A stretch of 64,000 bases of DNA from Trichomonas vaginalis G3 (taxonomy: Eukaryota; Parabasalia; Trichomonadida; Trichomonadidae). The DNA is taken from the NCBI RefSeq assembly GCF_026262505.1, contig NC_067207.1:5278252-5342251 (forward strand). Direction: 5' to 3'. Below, in pieces: positions 49,756 through 58,633 of this stretch. The notes beneath the pieces are model-generated. The model worked only from the letters and a program-made list of their open reading frames with translations. It searched no databases and was not told the DNA's origin. Both the position numbers and the translations under genes were made by a program. How positions within the stretch are numbered: the first letter of the stretch is position 1; each line of letters starts with the position of its first letter.

Positions 49756-51041
49756 GCATTTCTATACCATGCGTAAACTGTCATGTAAGGTGGCATGTAG
49801 TCTTTACTTTGTCCCGTTGTTTGCGTATATCCTGTAACGCGATGTGTATGGTTTCCTTCTCCCTGAGTGTCACTCCAGTAACAATTTATAGCAAACTTAA
49901 CCTCGTCTTTAACATCATATCCTTTACCTTTTGTCATTCCTGACCAATCCCAATATCTATGCTTATGCCAACCTGCTTGAGATGTACTTAAATCTATGTA
50001 GTGACTGTGTGCAGGTAAATTTTCACCTGAAATCGTTTTACTTCCACCTGTTTCCTTTGAAGAGTTTGCACAATACAAAAACCTGTCGACTATTTGAGTC
50101 CAAGTTCCAAAACCAAGTACTACTTCTGGTCTGGTAGAGTTCATTGACGTATAAATAGAGCCTATAGGATATAATGTTTGAAGTATTTCTGTCTTTAATG
50201 TTTGAAGCTCTGTTTTGTCTGCTTTTTTATATAACTTTTCTTCAAGTTCATTTACGTCAGAGATGCTATGTCTATGATATTTTTGTGGGTATGTTCCTTC
50301 TGTCCATGTGAAAATATACTCTTTTGTTGCATCTACATATCCTTTTATCCATGTCGAGTCTGCTTTTGTATTCCTTAACTCTGTAACACCTTTCTCAAGC
50401 TCTTTCAACTGTTGTCCATCTTCCATTAAACCTCTGGTATGACTTGAAACCGTTTGTGCCAACATATCTACAGTTTCTTTGTCGGCTTTAAGGTCTAAAC
50501 ACCCTGAAACCCATCCTGTATCAGCTTTCGTTTTTAAAATCTTCGATGTCCGTTCATTATACCATTCAACCCTTTCTTTAATTTCATTGTCTTTTTCATC
50601 CACATATTCCTTATCTGCCTTCTTCACTAACGCACTAGCCACACATTCTAACTCATCGTTAACATATGTTTTATCTGCTTTCTTTTCAACATCCTCTTTT
50701 GTTGCATATGTTGCATCTGCTCTGTCATGTTCTTCTTGAACTTTTTCAATGACATATTCTTTGTCAGCTTTGTTGTCAACATCTGCTTTCAAAAGAAGTT
50801 CATCTATAGGCTTCTCGTTTAAAGTTCCTTTTGTTGGATTTATACAGACAGTATGGTTCCTATTGTCTTGAAATAGAAACTCATCTGTCATTGGGTTTAT
50901 TGTCAGTTTTAAGTTTCCTTCTTTCAATGACTCAGATATCTTAGAATAGTTTGAAAAGTTTGTTGTGTTCTTATTTAGAGCTTGCATAATGAGTTGTCGG
51001 TTGTGTTGTATTTCTCTCATAGACGCTGTTTCATTTGACAT
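49752..51041 (-). CDS. Phage-type tail-fibre/receptor-binding protein, 429 aa
   Basis: Intact frame. Residues 1-80: short helical head and a small strand domain (NLKLTINPMTDEFLFQD). Residues 85-290: a long coiled coil with eight KAD words (NKADKEYV, KKADKTYV, LKADKETV and similar), the periodic motif of trimeric phage fibres. From residue 291 the sequence YPIGSIYTSMNSTRPEVVLG begins a tip domain with FGTWTQIVDRFL, ETGGSKTISGENLPAHSH, a second HTH cluster (GEGNHTHRV) and the closing MPPYMTVYAWYRNA. This order is that of the YPxGSIYxS tip domain of caudovirus tail fibres. It would bind a host surface from a capsid vertex. It is unusual for a Maverick. Confidence 0.85.
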   Translation of the reverse strand: MSNETASMREIQHNRQLIMQALNKNTTNFSNYSKISESLKEGNLKLTINPMTDEFLFQDNRNHTVCINPTKGTLNEKPIDELLLKADVDNKADKEYVIEKVQEEHDRADATYATKEDVEKKADKTYVNDELECVASALVKKADKEYVDEKDNEIKERVEWYNERTSKILKTKADTGWVSGCLDLKADKETVDMLAQTVSSHTRGLMEDGQQLKELEKGVTELRNTKADSTWIKGYVDATKEYIFTWTEGTYPQKYHRHSISDVNELEEKLYKKADKTELQTLKTEILQTLYPIGSIYTSMNSTRPEVVLGFGTWTQIVDRFLYCANSSKETGGSKTISGENLPAHSHYIDLSTSQAGWHKHRYWDWSGMTKGKGYDVKDEVKFAINCYWSDTQGEGNHTHRVTGYTQTTGQSKDYMPPYMTVYAWYRNA

Positions 51042-51059
51042 TTTTATTCTAGATAAAAT

Positions 51060-51907
51060 ATGCTTCCAATAGAAAAAGAAAATTCAAGAGTTGCTACAAC
51101 TAAACCATTAGATGAACTTTTTACTAATGTCGGTCAAAAGTTTGAGACAGAGACCGTAAAGCATGAAGGCTATCGTTTTGACTACCCATTAAGATGGCTA
51201 AGAGACCCATCTGTCACAAAAGCTATTGGCTTTCGTAGAATGAAGTTTGTGTCTGTAGAAGATAAAAGTTTTCCATTTATTGTAAGGTTTCATATAGATT
51301 ATATATCTGAAGGGAAACGAAAAATGTGGGAAGAAATTGAGCTAATACAAGTTGACCTTTCATCTTCTCTACAGACTGCGTTAAAAAATATAGAAGATAA
51401 AATAAATTCATGTTATGCAAAATATGCTGATGAATATGCAAATACCGAGAGCACACTTTATGTGAGAATTGTATATGACAAACAAAATTCACAAGTGTCA
51501 TTTCAAATCTACGAAGACAATCCAAAGAAAGACGAACAAATATATACAGAATTCACTGCAATGTCATGGTATTATTTGCAAAGAATGTTAAATCAGAAAG
51601 TCGAACTTCCTTTAGCAAATATTTACAGTCGATATGCAAGAGATGAACCATATTTATTTAAAGATGTTTTCGACTCAGATGCTATTATCGTTCATGCTTC
51701 ATTTTCTGGTGCACAAAACTCTTTTTTATGCTTGGCAAATGACTTTTACGAAAAACCTACAAAGCTATATGAACCACCAAGTGGAAGTATTTCAGACTTT
51801 CAAGTATGGTTTACTACAGATGGAAGAAAGAAATAATTCCATTATACCACGCGTTTTACTTAGAACTTAGTTTCATATACAACTACTATCGAACGGTAAA
51901 AATATAA
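51060..51907 (+). pseudogene. Maverick protein, paralogue B, right version, one frameshift near the end
   Basis: ATG 51060 follows CTAGATAAAAT and is divergent from the fibre gene with 18 bases between start codons. 258 codons are open; a base loss near 51833 (GGAAGAAAGAAA against GAAAGAGAATAA in the left version) closes the frame, but the end (IIPLYHAFYLELSFIYNY) is still encoded to TAA 51905. It shares conserved blocks over its whole length with paralogue A at 26267. Strand-rich; function unknown. Divergent pairing with the fibre gene suggests a virion surface role (inference). Confidence 0.72.
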
Positions 51908-51909
51908 TT

Positions 51910-52151
51910 TTAATACGGTTGAGGTGTTGGATTTGGTTGCCAACTTGACTGTGGTGCAGGTTCAGGCTGTTGTATAACAGGAGCTTGTTCTTCTGGTTCA
52001 GGGTCTTTAGTATAATACCAACAAACTGACCTACTCTTTTACCAATATTTTTGACACCGTTCCAAATTCCTCTTCCTACGGTTTTTATTCCATTCCATAT
52101 ACCTCTTCCAACATTTCGAAAGAAGTTTCCTATCTTACTGAAGAAACCCAT
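51910..52151 (-). pseudogene. Small cationic amphipathic protein p80 (right version), frameshifted tail
   Basis: Same amphipathic N-terminal 47 residues as the intact gene at 33642-33884. One G is lost near 52010 (GGGTCTTTAGTATAA against GGGTCTTTAGGTATAA), replacing the Pro/Gln tail. Confidence 0.65.
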
Positions 52152-52169
52152 TTTACTATATGTAAAAAT

Positions 52170-52532
52170 CTAATGTCCGCCTAGTCTCTTACGTTTCCTG
52201 TTGAGTTCCATAGCATTCTTTAACTGGAGCTCATACATTCTGTTTCTCCTCTGGTAGAAAACATATTCTGGGTCAACTCCTGTGTTCGCGTCATCTGCAT
52301 AAAGTTGTTTATATCCCACTTCAGGGTTTGTATAAAACTCTTTCCATCTCATATTTGCATACCATGGTGGCAAACCTAACGCAGCGTCATTTGACATGGC
52401 AGTTTGCATTTGTACATCTGTTGGCACTTGACCATAGTTTGCCATTGCAGTTTGTATTCTAACTTCATTTGGAATATTCTCTGGGTTTGGTTGTCCAGGT
52501 TGCTGTGCATTCGCTAAGTTCTGTGCGTCCAT
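52170..52532 (-). CDS. Hypothetical Maverick protein p120, 120 aa
   Basis: Intact frame, ATG 52532 behind TTTTTATCTAATATTAA. Gln/Asn/Pro-rich first third with an internal near-repeat (EVRIQTAMANYGQVP / DVQMQTAMSNDAALG), aromatic middle (PPWYANMRWKEFYTNP) and a basic helical end (NRKRKRLGG). Position among small virion-type genes suggests a minor structural protein. No family recognised. Confidence 0.62.
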   Translation of the reverse strand: MDAQNLANAQQPGQPNPENIPNEVRIQTAMANYGQVPTDVQMQTAMSNDAALGLPPWYANMRWKEFYTNPEVGYKQLYADDANTGVDPEYVFYQRRNRMYELQLKNAMELNRKRKRLGGH

Positions 52533-52555
52533 TTAATATTAGATAAAAATATCTC

Positions 52556-52687
52556 TTACGAGTACATATACTGAACATTTGCAGGCATTGGTTCATCTTC
52601 ATATTCTCTGTACCTTTCTGCCACGTCAAAGAAATAAATGACACAATGGAAAAAACCTAAAACAAGTAGTCCTATTTCAAACCACAT
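52556..52687 (-). CDS. Small single-span membrane protein p43, 43 aa
   Basis: ATG 52687 to TAA 52556; perfectly conserved in both versions. One predicted membrane segment (residues 5-20) then a charged tail with acidic residues and MPANVQYMYS. It overlaps the methyltransferase stop by 16 bases. Viral membrane or lysis-type role is possible, unproven. Confidence 0.58.
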   Translation of the reverse strand: MWFEIGLLVLGFFHCVIYFFDVAERYREYEDEPMPANVQYMYS

Positions 52688-53490
52688 TTACTTACTAATA
52701 AAATTTCTTTATTGTGACACTTTCTCCAGTTTATAGGACCTCTCTCATATTCTATCTTATCGTATCTAAACTCATAGTCATGTATGTCCTCTAACCATCT
52801 CATGACACTTTCCAAACCACTTTTATCGGATGTAAAGTAAAAGCATGGATGGTTATGTAAAACGTCTAAAGTTTCTAAAGAGTCTCTCAAAGTCCAGTCT
52901 ACTTGGTATTGAAAATCCCATGTGTTATAGAACGGCGGGTCCACTATAAAGAAAACATTTTCCTTGTCTTTATATTTTTCATACAAATCTGTCCAATGAC
53001 ATCTCACAAACTCTATACCCTCAATATATTTTTCTATGTCCTCTTTGAAAACATTTGTATAGTTAAGATATAAAACTTTTGACATAAGTGTTTCAATGTC
53101 ATGAACTCTTATAGCACCACTATATAATAGTCTAGCAGATATACTATCCCAGTCTATATATTCTGCTTTTTTCAAAACCTCTCTCACAATATTTTTCTTA
53201 TCTAATGGTATACGTTCCATCTTACCTATCTGAATCTTTTCTTTTAACTCTTTCAATATATTGTTTGTGTCTGGAATATGTTTGAGACGGTCCATATAGT
53301 TGTCGAAGTCATTGCATATAATCTTTGAGTCTGGAAATATTATATGGCACAAATGGGATATATAGAAACTTCCACCGAACAAATCTACAAATGTTAGACC
53401 ATTCGGTAGTTTCTTAAGTTCTCTCAATATAATATCTTTACATCTACTCTTATTTCCAAAGAAGGGTAACGGTGGTTTTGTAAAATTCAT
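52672..53490 (-). CDS. D12-class N6-adenine DNA methyltransferase, 272 aa
   Basis: Motif X: PLPFFGNKSR (residues 8-17). Motif I, the AdoMet site: FVDLFGGSFY (about 34-43). Motif IV, catalytic: DPPF at 184-187 followed by YNT; DPPY is usual, DPPF is an accepted variant. Length and order are those of Dam/D12-class enzymes that methylate adenine in DNA. Trichomonas DNA is known to contain N6-methyladenine, and Maverick-type methyltransferases have been proposed as a source, so the enzyme may mark element or host DNA. Last gene before the right terminus; promoter TTTATTATATATATAAAATG. Confidence 0.88.
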   Translation of the reverse strand: MNFTKPPLPFFGNKSRCKDIILRELKKLPNGLTFVDLFGGSFYISHLCHIIFPDSKIICNDFDNYMDRLKHIPDTNNILKELKEKIQIGKMERIPLDKKNIVREVLKKAEYIDWDSISARLLYSGAIRVHDIETLMSKVLYLNYTNVFKEDIEKYIEGIEFVRCHWTDLYEKYKDKENVFFIVDPPFYNTWDFQYQVDWTLRDSLETLDVLHNHPCFYFTSDKSGLESVMRWLEDIHDYEFRYDKIEYERGPINWRKCHNKEILLVSKCGLK

Positions 53491-53514
53491 TTTATATATA
53501 TAATAAAAATGTTT

Positions 53515-53675
53515 TTACCTGAAAAGTGACAGAAAAGTGACAAAACATGTACGAAGAAGTCTTGAAAATTCAAGAGGGTAGAAAAGAGGTTAGAAAAGAG
53601 GTTATATCTAACCTTCTACCCTAAACATTATTTTTGTCTGATTTTACGAAGAAGTCTTGACAAAACATGAAAACA
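53515..53675. repeat. Subterminal repeats next to the right Maverick end (right version)
   Basis: As at 35255-35405: GAAGAAGTCTTGA words at 53551 and 53647 around the hairpin AGGTTAGAAAAGAGGTTATA and CTAACCTTCTACCC. Confidence 0.75.
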
Positions 53676-53705
53676 TATATAATTTGTGAAAAGCTCCTGG
53701 AAGAC

Positions 53706-53777
53706 CCGTATATAAGAACTTCATTTATACTAAACATCTTCGGGGCTAGAGGGCACGAAGTGCCTGGAAGCCCCACT

Positions 53778-53815
<38 letters not shown>
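53706..53815. repeat. Maverick right terminus: terminal inverted repeat plus T35 run (right version)
   Basis: Same as 35440-35548 with one T fewer. Host sequence AACTCAAAGC follows at 53816. Confidence 0.88.
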
Positions 53816-53818
<3 letters not shown>

Positions 53819-53950
53819 TCAAAGCTGAAATCGATGTGATTATAACCGAAAACGATAATGGCGTTATAAAACAATATCGATGTATGAAAATCTCGTTTGA
53901 CGATAGAAAAATCCAAACTCGTCACTTTTTAACAAAAACAGTTTAGCAGA
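53816..53950. promoter_or_regulatory. Centrin promoter squeezed between Maverick end and ATG
   Basis: Only 135 bp separate the element end from the centrin ATG. Initiator TCACTTTTTAAC lies at 53923, 28 bases before ATG 53951. Regulation of centrin may therefore rely on, or be altered by, element sequence. Confidence 0.5.
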
Positions 53951-54415
53951 ATGTCTAGAAGACGCAATATTATTCCACAAGAGGCAAAAGATGAGATTGC
54001 AGAAGTCTTTGAACTCTTTGATGCTGACAAGAGTGGCTGCGTTGATCGTCAAGAACTGTTTGTCGGATTAAGAGCAATGGGCTTTAATGTTACAAAGGAA
54101 GATATTGAGCAAATATTCAGAGAAAAGGATGTAGAGAATCTCGGCTATCTTGTATTCAAACAATTTAGAGAAGTAATCGCAGAAAAATTATCTCAGCGTA
54201 AACCAGAAGAAGAATTCAAACAAGTATTTGTACTTTTCGACAAAGAGCATACAGGAAGAATCGGAATTCGTGAAATTAAACGTGTTTGCCAAGAACTTGG
54301 AAAAACAGACCTTTCAGAGGACGACATGAGAGCAATGATATCACAATTTGATACAGATGGTGATGGATACGTCACACAATCAGAATTCATTGCTATGATG
54401 AATGGTGACTTTTAA
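53951..54415 (+). CDS. Centrin (caltractin), 154 aa
   Basis: Four EF-hands. Loop 1 (D24-E35, DADKSGCVDRQE) is nearly canonical, loop 2 (about 58-69) degenerate, loop 3 (D97-E108) with K98 and H100 is weak, and loop 4 (D134-E145, DTDGDGYVTQSE) canonical. The order, the short basic N-terminus, and the AEVFELFDADKSG and LRAMGF motifs are those of centrins, calcium-binding proteins of basal bodies and their fibres. Trichomonads have several basal bodies and centrin-containing structures. The gene is intact in this version. Confidence 0.92.
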   Translation: MSRRRNIIPQEAKDEIAEVFELFDADKSGCVDRQELFVGLRAMGFNVTKEDIEQIFREKDVENLGYLVFKQFREVIAEKLSQRKPEEEFKQVFVLFDKEHTGRIGIREIKRVCQELGKTDLSEDDMRAMISQFDTDGDGYVTQSEFIAMMNGDF

Positions 54416-54738
54416 TTTTATATAAAATCTTGTAATAATCATATATATGAACTAATAAAAAAGATCTGTTAGAATTTATAACGACTATTTTGAATCACAA
54501 TGAGTTTTCCTGATATCCAAATTAAATTAGTTTCTTTTCGAGTAGTTTTTAAGCTCAAAATGCTACTAAAGCATAGATATAGAAATTTTTCTTGCAGATG
54601 AGTAATGTTTTTCAAAATCATTTTTATCGAATCATCGAACCATACAAATAACATAACATATAGCTTGATATGAAAAACATACAGAAGATATTCAATACAA
54701 TATAGTAAATTTATATAAACAAACAATTGACAAAAAAA
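54416..54738. other. Intergenic between convergent centrin and VPS9 genes
   Basis: 323 bp, AT-rich, no supported gene. TAATAAAAAAGA near 54452 may help 3'-end formation. Confidence 0.5.
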
Positions 54739-56019
54739 TTATTCACCATTTTTGAAAATTTGAACTGAAGTAATTTCTTCTGATTTTGGAATTTCGATTC
54801 TTGAGATCTGTTCAACAGCAATCAAGAAAAAGTTCGTTGCATCTTTGAAAACACGAGATGATTGCAATTCACTCCATTTGTTAATAAATTTAACAATAGA
54901 AATGCAATTGGAAGGAGGACTCATTGACATCAATGCTAAAAATAGAGTCAAAGTATCATCAAATGCCAAAACTCCGACTTCTGAGCCAAAATATTGGGCA
55001 AGAGAGTCAATGATAAAGAATATTTGGGCCATCATGTCTATCGGATTGGTAATGTAGTCCATTTCCTTTAACATCGAAACTTGTTTAAATTTGAACAAAC
55101 TACTGATTCTTAAGCCAGGGACGTAGTATTTTTCGATATCTTTAGATAACTTTAGGGAACTTGCTGGCTGTTGAGAGTATAAATCGCATTTTATTAAAAA
55201 TGCTGAATTTTCTTCTCGGTATTCATTAAGAATCGATCTAATCGAATAAGATTCATTAAATAAGAATCGTATACATGAGGTAAATATAATAACCTGTGCG
55301 TTATTCGTAGTTATTCCAAAATCATCAATTAATTCATTGACAAATTGCATAATTGTATTAAAGAATCCATCATCAGGTTCTCCATATGCAACAAATGTAG
55401 CTAGTGATCGAATTAAATCCTTAGATCTATTATTTCGAATATAATCATCAAGAATATGATCAATTTCGTGGGGAGGCGCGTATGAGTATTCTTCATTAAA
55501 TTTCTGATTAGCTTCGAGCAGTAAATTTTTAAGATAATCCAATCTAGTGATCGAGACTGTATTATTTATATATCGTGATACCTTATTTACTAATGCTTTC
55601 CTTTCAAATTTTAATCGCGAGTAGTCTTTTTTATTGCGCATAGTTGCATTTAGATTATTTAGAAAATTTAGAACGTCAACGCTGACTTTTGGATCATCTG
55701 ATATAATATCTAATATATATTGGCACGAGTTAATAAATGATTTCAAGTTATTAACCTCAAAATTAGTCTTTTCTTGTAAATTTTCTTTTAATAAAGCCTT
55801 AATTGCATCAATCATTTGCTGGTTTGCTGGAGAATTTGATACTAGTTTTGGGTAGGTTTTTGTCGCATTTTTTTCAAGTATAGAATCGATTTTCATTTTG
55901 CTAATTATTATAAAATTCTTCAACTTTTCAACAGCATCGGCTTGTTTCTTTTTATTAGGAGTTACTCCGAATGTTAAATATCTTTGCAGCGTAGGACTAA
56001 CCTTTTGCTGCTTCTTCAT
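54739..56019 (-). CDS. VPS9-domain protein, probable Rab5-type GEF, 426 aa
   Basis: The C-terminal third fits a VPS9 domain: MLKEMDYITNPIDMM, then a hydrophobic helix (IFFIIDSL), then the key acidic segment VLAFDDTLTLFLALM, MSPPSNCISIVKFINKW, and a closing helix. VPS9 domains catalyse nucleotide exchange on Rab5-family GTPases at early endosomes; the paired aspartates are the usual catalytic position. The N-terminal 300 residues are helical and not recognised. Trichomonads carry many VPS9 proteins. Intact in this version. Confidence 0.72.
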   Translation of the reverse strand: MKKQQKVSPTLQRYLTFGVTPNKKKQADAVEKLKNFIIISKMKIDSILEKNATKTYPKLVSNSPANQQMIDAIKALLKENLQEKTNFEVNNLKSFINSCQYILDIISDDPKVSVDVLNFLNNLNATMRNKKDYSRLKFERKALVNKVSRYINNTVSITRLDYLKNLLLEANQKFNEEYSYAPPHEIDHILDDYIRNNRSKDLIRSLATFVAYGEPDDGFFNTIMQFVNELIDDFGITTNNAQVIIFTSCIRFLFNESYSIRSILNEYREENSAFLIKCDLYSQQPASSLKLSKDIEKYYVPGLRISSLFKFKQVSMLKEMDYITNPIDMMAQIFFIIDSLAQYFGSEVGVLAFDDTLTLFLALMSMSPPSNCISIVKFINKWSELQSSRVFKDATNFFLIAVEQISRIEIPKSEEITSVQIFKNGE

Positions 56020-56691
56020 ATGCTATTGAAATTTCCGAAGATGAGGGAGAAAATAAAAAAGTTCAATTGAATTCTCATTGAAAAATTTCTATTCAATTTT
56101 TCGTACCAAAAGAATATTTTATTACATATAAAATACTAGGATTGAAAAACGATTACCGATAGAAAAAGTGGCAATGGTTGCAACTACTTTTTTCAGATTT
56201 TCGATGAAGAAATCATTTAAATAGAAATTACATTGTACTGTTAAAATGCTGAAAAATTCAATGATCTGATCAGCATGAATTGCAATTTGATGACAATTAT
56301 TAACATCTTGATTGATTTCTATATTATAATATCAGCAAAATTACTTGAAAATTGATCGAAAGTTTTGAGAATCGAATTCGATTTTAATCTCTCAAGACTA
56401 CTGGATCGAGCTTGTATGATGTGCTGAATGAACATATCTAAAAACTAAATCATTCTCGTATTCGCAATATTCCTAAACAAAATTTTGATTTCAATTTCGT
56501 TCCACTTGCCAATCTATTTTTCACAGCTGATGTAAATTGCATAACATGTCAAAACAGAAACATTTCATCAATTAATTAGTTTGAAAAACATTAAAATTCA
56601 GAATATTTTTTCTATTGGAATATGAAAAAGAGCTTCTTTCGAAAAATAGTTGTTTTTATGATCATTTTTTAGAAACAAAAGAGTTAATAGC
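56020..56691. other. Intergenic between VPS9 and MAP65 genes
   Basis: 672 bp of AT-rich sequence; no gene that I can support. The VPS9 promoter should lie at its left end. Confidence 0.5.
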
Positions 56692-58149
56692 TTATTCTAA
56701 TAAAGCAACTGGCCATTCGGTCTTTCTTCTTTGTCTATTATCCAAAATTCCATCAAGCTGCTTCTTCACAACAGCTGTACTCTGTCTTCTTCCTCCCATC
56801 TTTGCTTTCTTGATTTCGTCATGAGATAATTCGACTTGTAATTTACTTGCGTATATTTCGCCATCATAAGTGAGATCATATCCCATTGCTTGTCTGAACT
56901 CTATTAATGAAAGTAAAAGCTTCTTTTCAAGCCTTGGAAGTACAAATTTATGTCTTCTCTGTGCTTTATCAATTTTAATATTGTTTTGAATCAGATCATC
57001 CTTTGGTAATTGCTTTTGGTTTTGAACATTCTGCAAATCCTTGAATTCATTGAAATTCTTAATAATCGAAGATCTTTGGTCAATCATTGCTAAAGCAGGT
57101 GCAGCTATGACAAGTTCTCGCTGTAAACGAGCAGAAATTTCCTCAAGCTTGTTGAATCTGTCTATATCAGTCGTACAATTCTTTACCGGATGAAGAAGTA
57201 TTTCTTTTTCTGCCGGAGTACGATAGAGAATATTTAAGGCTGCATCGATACGAGAATATGAGCGTTGGATGAGCTGAGGAAGTTGTTCTAATTTAGAAGC
57301 AGATAATTTTTGAATTTCTTCGTAACATCCTTGAAGAGATTGCTTGCTGAGCTTATTGTGAGTCGCAATGAACTTATTACGTTCTTCTTCAGGGATTTCG
57401 AGTAATTCCCAAAGATTTGTCAAAGTAAGCGCTAATCCTGAGTATGTAGATGAGTGAGCATGACGTTTAGCTTGTATTTCATCAAAATAGCGTCCCATTG
57501 CGCCAAATGCTTCTTGTGTAATGATCTTTTTGTCGAATATTTCTTGAATTTGAGGATTCGTTGGCTCATCAAGTTCATCAAGAATTTCACGAATCTTTTC
57601 TTCATTTCTATCAAGTAAATCAACACGGTTCTTTGTTTCTTGCTCGAGTAATTCCAATTCTTTCTTAAACCTCGCTAATCTGTCATCTGAAAGATCAACA
57701 TAACCAATTTCGGCGAATTCGCCTCTATCAGAAATCGTATAACCGAGTCTGTCATATAATCTGTCTGTTTGATTTTTAATGTCAATAAACTTTGCACTTG
57801 CACGTTCATACTCAAGTTTGTACTTTTCAGCTGCCTTATCTAAATCTACTGATCTCTCACGAAGAGTTCCTTTAGATCCTATTTGCTTGATTTGTTCCAA
57901 TTCTTCTTCAGAATGTGGAATGGCCTGAATAATTGTAAATAATGTTTGTCTTCTAAGGTTGATCGATTCAAGAATGTTATCACGTCTGATTTTAATCTGT
58001 TCAAGATATTGTAGCTTTGCAGCAATAATTGCTTGATTTAATTCGTGAATTGCATTTTCCTGTTCTTCATTAGTTATTCCTAAGTCATCCCAGACAGTTT
58101 TTAGCTCTGTTGGGACAGCAATTATCTCATCGTCAATGAACTCAGACAT
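56692..58149 (-). CDS. MAP65/ASE1/PRC1-family microtubule bundling protein, 485 aa
   Basis: Family hallmarks: an N-terminal helix beginning TELKTVWDDLGITNEEQENA, a long run of coiled coil (about 35-300), and the central LTLTNLWELLEIPEEERNKF segment (about 245-265), the conserved spectrin-like start of the family. The basic C-terminal part (KKAKMGGRRQSTAVVKKQ) suits microtubule binding. The family crosslinks antiparallel microtubules in the spindle midzone and, in protists, cytoskeletal arrays. It is shorter than animal PRC1. Intact here. Confidence 0.85.
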   Translation of the reverse strand: MSEFIDDEIIAVPTELKTVWDDLGITNEEQENAIHELNQAIIAAKLQYLEQIKIRRDNILESINLRRQTLFTIIQAIPHSEEELEQIKQIGSKGTLRERSVDLDKAAEKYKLEYERASAKFIDIKNQTDRLYDRLGYTISDRGEFAEIGYVDLSDDRLARFKKELELLEQETKNRVDLLDRNEEKIREILDELDEPTNPQIQEIFDKKIITQEAFGAMGRYFDEIQAKRHAHSSTYSGLALTLTNLWELLEIPEEERNKFIATHNKLSKQSLQGCYEEIQKLSASKLEQLPQLIQRSYSRIDAALNILYRTPAEKEILLHPVKNCTTDIDRFNKLEEISARLQRELVIAAPALAMIDQRSSIIKNFNEFKDLQNVQNQKQLPKDDLIQNNIKIDKAQRRHKFVLPRLEKKLLLSLIEFRQAMGYDLTYDGEIYASKLQVELSHDEIKKAKMGGRRQSTAVVKKQLDGILDNRQRRKTEWPVALLE

Positions 58150-58633
58150 TTTTCAAATTCGTGATGCACGTTTATAATTTTTTTACTAAATATAAATCTC
58201 TTATAATATAATATCTAGTTCACAAATTCATTAAATTTCCAAATTAACTTATTGAATTGTTAAAATGCCATTGTTTATCATGATTTCTACTCAATTCTTC
58301 TGTTATCTATTGGTATTACAAAGCATCATAATATGTGTTGATTATTATTCACGATGATGTATATGATTATTGTATTAAATCAAAATATTTCAATCATTTG
58401 ATATTCTATATGATGTATTACGCTGTTATACGATGATATTATGGCATGACAAGTATTAATAACAGTAATATACTAACTTGGCTTGTCATTTGAATCGATA
58501 ACTTTCGATTTTGGAAAAATAAAAATTGTATTTTAGGAAAATCTAAATTAGGACATAAAAATAAAGAAGTATATATTATCCAATTATATAATATTTATAA
58601 ACATGTAACTCTAAAGATATATATAAGCAAGAA
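58150..58633. other. Intergenic between MAP65 and cyclin H genes
   Basis: 484 bp, very AT-rich; no gene seen. Confidence 0.5.
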
